From positions 1 to 10,324 of the forward strand of contig CAXAAH010000056.1 of NCBI GenBank assembly GCA_963966775.1: 10,324 nt of DNA, written 5' to 3'. This document shows, one piece after another, positions 7,168-10,324 of this stretch. Source of the stretch: UBA685 sp002299005 (GTDB taxonomy: Bacteria; Pseudomonadota; Alphaproteobacteria; Puniceispirillales; Puniceispirillaceae). Positions within the stretch are counted from its first letter, which is position 1; each line of letters opens with the position of its first letter. The notes under the pieces are model-generated. The model had not been told where the DNA came from and did not search any database. It saw only the letters and a list, made by a program, of their open reading frames with translations. The position numbers and the translations under genes were made by a program.

Positions 7168-7330
7168 TCAGATCATCTTCTCCAACCATTCCCACTCCCT
7201 ATCAAGACCATAGCCATCACCATAAGCCTGACCGACACCAGCGGTGCTCCAGCCGCCTATTTGGTCAATCGCATTGAACGGCTTTCAGGCGGTCTCTGAG
7301 CGAGTGTCTAAAGGAGTGTATTACACTCTA
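7168..7330 (-). pseudogene. Remnant of a tyrosine recombinase (phage-type integrase), C-terminal part
   Basis: No single open frame exists, but two minus-strand frames together give the catalytic C-terminus of a phage-type integrase. The first (7328 down to 7265) reads SVIHSFRHSLRDRLKAV, then QCD and a stop. HSFRH is the box with the catalytic His and Arg (H codon 7316-7318, R codon 7307-7309). The second frame (7284 down to 7168) reads KPFNAIDQIGGWSTAGVG, then QAYGDGYGLD and EWEWLEKMI, then TGA. It contains the GGW position and the tyrosine that normally attacks DNA (Y codon 7222-7224). A small deletion at the join, about 7277, explains the frame switch. A TAG stands just upstream of the first piece, and the N-terminal two thirds are missing. 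The gene is dead and marks a past integration event; the family is recognised with good confidence. Confidence 0.75.
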
Positions 7331-7346
7331 TGACCTTGCCTGAAAG
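7282..7346. repeat. Nested inverted repeat
   Basis: Outer arms CTTTCAGGC (7282-7290) and GCCTGAAAG (7338-7346) are perfect 9-bp complements. The pairing continues inward as GGTC (7291-7294) with GACC (7332-7335) after a two-base bulge. Inside lies the palindrome GAGTGTA-T-TACACTC (7314-7328), and GAGTGT also occurs at 7302-7307. The left half overlaps the integrase remnant, so part of it is old coding sequence. It could be an element end, an operator or coincidence. Confidence 0.35.
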
Positions 7347-7466
7347 AAAGCGGCATTTATCTCTTGCTAATTTGCCGCACCGATAGGGCGACAAATCTAT
7401 TGCTTTTGCTAAAAATAGCATGTTCTGTAGAGGTAATCAGAAGGTTAAATATATTATTGAGGTTTT
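7331..7466. other. AT-rich leader region of the DUF1800 gene
   Basis: This is the non-coding stretch between the integrase remnant and the DUF1800 start. It must hold the promoter of the DUF1800-DUF1501 operon, but I could not fix the hexamers. A small hairpin TGCTA-AAAA-TAGCA (7407-7420) is present. Together with the bases left of it, the whole 7075-7466 stretch holds no intact gene. Confidence 0.4.
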
Positions 7467-8936
7467 ATGATATCATCAGGCAGTCGGTTTTATCGAAAAG
7501 TTGGGTTTGGGTTGCGTGCTGATGAGGATGTGCCAACAGATAGATTAGGCTGGGCCTTAGAGCAGGTGAAAGACATACCGTCCCTTATTTGGCCAGGGCA
7601 AATACGCTCAGTAGATGAGATGAATGATATCCGCACTTTTTTCTTAAGTGCCGAAGAAAAGTTAGAGCAAAATATCAAGGACCCGACGGAATTGCGCACA
7701 AAGCGCGAGACACTTTATCATCAAACTGGCCGCCGATATTTTGAGCCATATGAATTGGCAATACGTCACTATCAAAGCGTGCATAGCAATAAGGCTGTAT
7801 TTGAGCGGTTTCAAAATTTCTGGGGCAATCACTTTGCTATTGTGGATAAGATTAAATTAGCCACCTTTAATAACGGCCCCTATCACCGCGAGACTATCCG
7901 CAATCAAATGGATAAGAGATTTGCCGATTTGGTTATGGCCACAACCTTGTCATTCCCCATGATGAGAAGCCTTGATAATTTCCTCTCAAGAGGGCCAAAT
8001 TCGAAATTTTCTAAGAATAAAAAACATAAGAAAAATGTAAATGGCCTGAATGAAAACCATGGCCGCGAATTGCTAGAATTACACACCGTATCGCCAGCCG
8101 CTGGCTATAGCCAAGAAGATGTTATCAACTCAGCCTATATCCTCACAGGCTGGGGCTTGTGGGATGGCACCAAAGAAAAAGAAGGTAAGAAAGTTACCTT
8201 CATGAGCGATATGCATGAGCCTGGCACGCATAAAGTATTGGCGAAAAGCTATAAATCCAAGGGTTGGAGTGAAAAGGAAAAAGGGGAGAATCAGCTTGCT
8301 GAATTTGTCGAAGATTTATGCGCTAACCCTATCTGCATTGATTTCATTTCGACCAAATTATGTCGCCACTTCATCTGTGATGAGCCAACAAAACAGATGA
8401 TTGACCACATCAAAGTGGCATGGAAAGCCAGTGATGGCGCCCTGCCGGCAATCCATATCGCTGTGCTAGAAGCTGCTGATAGATATGGTGATGCGCATCA
8501 TAAGTTCCAATCACCTGAAGTATGGTTATTGCAATCAGCGCGTATGCTTGGTGGCAATTGGCCAGGCAGTCCTGATAATTTTGAATATGATTTCAAACAA
8601 AACCCAACCAATAACATGCGCCAACCTGCTTGGGTATTAGAAGAAATAGGCCATAGTCCGTTTCGTGCGAAACAGCCCAATGGCTTTCCTGATCATGGGC
8701 AAGCCTGGCTATCACCTGAATATCTTGTGCGCCGACTAACCTTGTCACAAAGCGCCAGAAGAATTGGGTTAATAGATAAAACACGCCCTGTAGCTGGAAT
8801 GATAAAAGAAGCGATTGCCCGTAATTTTGAGGATGGCACTTTTTGGGATGAGCTCACAGCCAAATTAGGCTCACAGGTGGATGATAAATCATTATGTGTG
8901 GCCTTCTTATGCAGTAAGGAGGTTTTGCAGTCATGA
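7467..8936 (+). CDS. DUF1800 family protein
   Basis: 489 residues of the DUF1800 family, found in many bacteria next to DUF1501 proteins; no biochemical role is established as far as I know. Seen: an N-terminal helical region with GFG (13-15), FQNFWGNHFAI (115-125), the hallmark LNENHGRELLELHTV (194-208), YSQEDVINSAYILTGWG (214-230), MHEPGTHKVL (249-258, the HxPG-K-L block), ISTKLCRHFICDEP (294-307) and PSPEVW-like QSPEVWLLQSARMLG. A Lys/Asn-rich insert (about 180-192) precedes the hallmark motif. No signal peptide or membrane segment is visible. Start: ATG at 7467 with GAGG (7459-7462) four bases upstream, slightly close. The codons look more AT-rich than those of the thiamine-diphosphate gene. 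Its stop overlaps the DUF1501 start (ATGA), so the two are translationally coupled and probably work together. Confidence 0.9.
   Translation: MISSGSRFYRKVGFGLRADEDVPTDRLGWALEQVKDIPSLIWPGQIRSVDEMNDIRTFFLSAEEKLEQNIKDPTELRTKRETLYHQTGRRYFEPYELAIRHYQSVHSNKAVFERFQNFWGNHFAIVDKIKLATFNNGPYHRETIRNQMDKRFADLVMATTLSFPMMRSLDNFLSRGPNSKFSKNKKHKKNVNGLNENHGRELLELHTVSPAAGYSQEDVINSAYILTGWGLWDGTKEKEGKKVTFMSDMHEPGTHKVLAKSYKSKGWSEKEKGENQLAEFVEDLCANPICIDFISTKLCRHFICDEPTKQMIDHIKVAWKASDGALPAIHIAVLEAADRYGDAHHKFQSPEVWLLQSARMLGGNWPGSPDNFEYDFKQNPTNNMRQPAWVLEEIGHSPFRAKQPNGFPDHGQAWLSPEYLVRRLTLSQSARRIGLIDKTRPVAGMIKEAIARNFEDGTFWDELTAKLGSQVDDKSLCVAFLCSKEVLQS
8915..8922 (+). promoter_or_regulatory. Consensus Shine-Dalgarno of the DUF1501 gene
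   Basis: TAAGGAGG, fully complementary to the 16S rRNA 3' end, lies inside the last codons of the DUF1800 gene, ten bases before the DUF1501 ATG at 8933. It is the strongest ribosome binding site in the window and suggests DUF1501 is made in at least equal amount to DUF1800. Confidence 0.8.
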
Positions 8937-10075
8937 TCATACCAAGACGACATTTTATCCAAGGCAGCGCATCGTTAATGCTAGCAGGAAATTGGGCGAC
9001 CGATGTGCTTGCCAACCAAAGAGCGAAGAAGAATTTGATTGTCATTATGTTGCGGGGCGGTATGGATGGTCTAACAGCTGTGCCTTATATCGGCAATAAT
9101 CAGCTATCTGATTTGCGTCCTAATATTAGCGTTGAAGGGGGGCAAAAAATTGATGGCTCTTTTGCGCTCCACCCTGGGCTAAAGAATTTCAAATCTCAAT
9201 GGGATGATGGCCAGGCAGCTATCTTTCATGCCTCATCAATTCCTTATACGGGGCGGTCTCATTTTGAGGGGCAGAACCTGATGGAGACAGGCGGGATATC
9301 CCCTTATGCTGAAAACACAGGCTGGCTTGGCAGAGGCATGGAAGCTGCGGGGATGAAAGCCTTATCAATTTCCCTGCCAATGCCATTATTACTGCGTGGC
9401 AATAGTGATAATGATAATTTTTATCCCTCAAAGCGCCCTATGCCTTCTGCCGATGTGATGGCAGTCTTAGCGCAAAGCTATCATGGTCAAGACGGTCTTA
9501 TAGAGGCTATGTCAAAGGTGCGCGCACGCCCTGTTGCAATGAATATGGGAGGAAGTGATGACCCTGATATTGAGGCACTGGCCAAGATAGCCGCACGGCA
9601 AATGGCGCAAGATGGTGGCCCTTCTGTCGCTGTATTTGACTTAGGCGGTTTTGATACTCACTCTTTCCAAGGCGGTGACCGCGGCCAACATGCGAGAGAG
9701 CTTAAGAAATATGATCTCGCCATCGGCTCACTAAAACGTCATTTAGGCACGTCCTATGATGATACGCTGGTTGTGACGTTAACAGAATTCGGTCGTACAG
9801 TTGCCCAAAATGGTGGCTCTGGCACAGAGCATGGTTATGGCACCGCCTTATTGCTATCAGGGGGGCTGTTGGCGTCATCACGCCTGATAGGTGATTGGCC
9901 GGGCTTGAAAAAAAGCGCCCTTTATGAAGGCCGTGATTTGGCCGCCACCATTGATGCCCGCGCGGCTTATGCCTCTATTATGGGCTATGTCTTTGACCGC
10001 GATCATAAGGCCATGGTGAAAGATGCGTTCTTTGGCGCTGATTTACCTGATTTAACAAAACAGATATTTGGCTAA
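8933..10075 (+). CDS. DUF1501 family protein, Tat-exported
   Basis: 380 residues of the DUF1501 family, which belongs to the alkaline phosphatase/sulfatase fold group; its substrate is not established. Seen: a twin-arginine type signal PRRHFIQGSASLML (4-17) with likely cleavage after VLA (27); LIVIMLRGGMDGLTAVPY (35-52); FALHPGL (77-83); YTGRSHFEGQNLMETG (105-120); VFDLGGFDTHSFQGGDRGQHA (235-255, GFDTH where many have GWDTH); LTEFGRTVAQNGGSGTEHGYG (283-303); and GDWPGL (320-325). The Asp/His/Glu residues of these blocks are candidate metal ligands. The export signal puts it in the periplasm already folded. The gene overlaps DUF1800 by four bases (ATGA); the start is fixed by that overlap and by TAAGGAGG. 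A DUF1684 gene follows 77 bases later. Confidence 0.92.
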   Translation: MIIPRRHFIQGSASLMLAGNWATDVLANQRAKKNLIVIMLRGGMDGLTAVPYIGNNQLSDLRPNISVEGGQKIDGSFALHPGLKNFKSQWDDGQAAIFHASSIPYTGRSHFEGQNLMETGGISPYAENTGWLGRGMEAAGMKALSISLPMPLLLRGNSDNDNFYPSKRPMPSADVMAVLAQSYHGQDGLIEAMSKVRARPVAMNMGGSDDPDIEALAKIAARQMAQDGGPSVAVFDLGGFDTHSFQGGDRGQHARELKKYDLAIGSLKRHLGTSYDDTLVVTLTEFGRTVAQNGGSGTEHGYGTALLLSGGLLASSRLIGDWPGLKKSALYEGRDLAATIDARAAYASIMGYVFDRDHKAMVKDAFFGADLPDLTKQIFG

Positions 10076-10152
10076 GCTTTCGTGTGATCATAGACAAGAT
10101 GCCTGCCTATCATTTAGGCAAAGATACCGGAAGTGATGCAAATGAGGCATTT

Positions 10153-10324
10153 ATGGCGGATAATCATGATACCGCAATTGAGGCTATCTTATCTCTGGCT
10201 GATTGGCGCCGGCAGATGGCGGCCTTATATCAACAGGTAAGCACAAGTGAGAATCTGGCTGATAATTGGCCCCATTTCATCCAAGACCGAACACGCCTCT
10301 ATAATACCCACCCCCAAAGCACTT
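10153..10324 (+). CDS. DUF1684 family protein, N-terminal part (cut by window end)
   Basis: 57 complete codons are visible before the window ends. Seen: SLADWRRQMAALYQQV (14-29), which matches the DWRR...LY beginning of DUF1684 proteins, and RTRLYNTHPQST (46-57), where the family has R--LF--HPQSP. DUF1684 proteins are usually about 170-280 residues with a beta-rich domain of unknown function, so most of this one lies outside. The start is taken at ATG 10153 because GAGG (10144-10147) stands five bases before it. An in-frame ATG at 10099 or GTG at 10084 would add 18 or 23 residues without a good ribosome binding site. It lies 77 bases behind the DUF1501 gene on the same strand and may belong to that operon; a weak hairpin (10104-10120) without a T-tract lies between. 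Confidence 0.72.
   Translation, partial: MADNHDTAIEAILSLADWRRQMAALYQQVSTSENLADNWPHFIQDRTRLYNTHPQST

Noticed and set aside
7302..7319. GAGTGT direct repeats as the start of a repeat array
   Set aside because: There are only two copies, in integrase remnant sequence; no CRISPR-like periodicity is found anywhere in the window.
10104..10120. Hairpin TGCCTA-TCATT-TAGGCA as a terminator after DUF1501
   Set aside because: The stem is short and no T-tract follows on either strand.

Overview
The window looks like chromosomal DNA of an alphaproteobacterium, possibly a marine one. This is an inference from the mix of families, the moderate GC content and the short, tightly packed genes; no rRNA or other phylogenetic marker is present. 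There are ten recognisable protein genes (two cut by the window edges), one small His-rich protein gene, two gene remnants and one doubtful micro-ORF. I see no tRNA, rRNA, CRISPR array or intact mobile element.

Left part (1-2420): a minus-strand short-chain dehydrogenase, cut by the left edge, is divergent from a plus-strand MsrQ/YedZ-like haem membrane protein. Directly after the latter lies a piece of a second short-chain dehydrogenase that has lost its start and most of its length. It runs into the 3' end of a convergent, exported histidine phosphatase.

Middle part (2421-6606): a 303-base gene-free divergent region leads to a stand-alone thiamine-diphosphate enzyme of the acetolactate synthase type. 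A possible hairpin terminator follows, then a DUF2721 membrane protein and a CxxC peroxiredoxin-like protein. The latter converges, nine bases apart, on a secreted PQQ-dependent sugar dehydrogenase of the YliI/Asd type.

Decayed accessory stretch (about 6640-7466): this is the least ordinary part. It contains a small membrane-anchored His-rich protein that seems to lack the C-terminal part of its family. It also contains a broken C-terminal piece of a tyrosine recombinase whose HSFRH and IDQIGGW...YG blocks sit in two frames, and a nested inverted repeat. I read it as a scar of an integrated element.

Right part (7467-10324): DUF1800 and DUF1501 genes overlap by ATGA and form an operon. The DUF1501 protein carries a Tat-type signal; the DUF1800 protein has no visible signal. 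A DUF1684 gene follows on the same strand and leaves the window. The DUF1800/DUF1501 pair is a widespread but functionally undescribed system and is the best candidate here for new biology.
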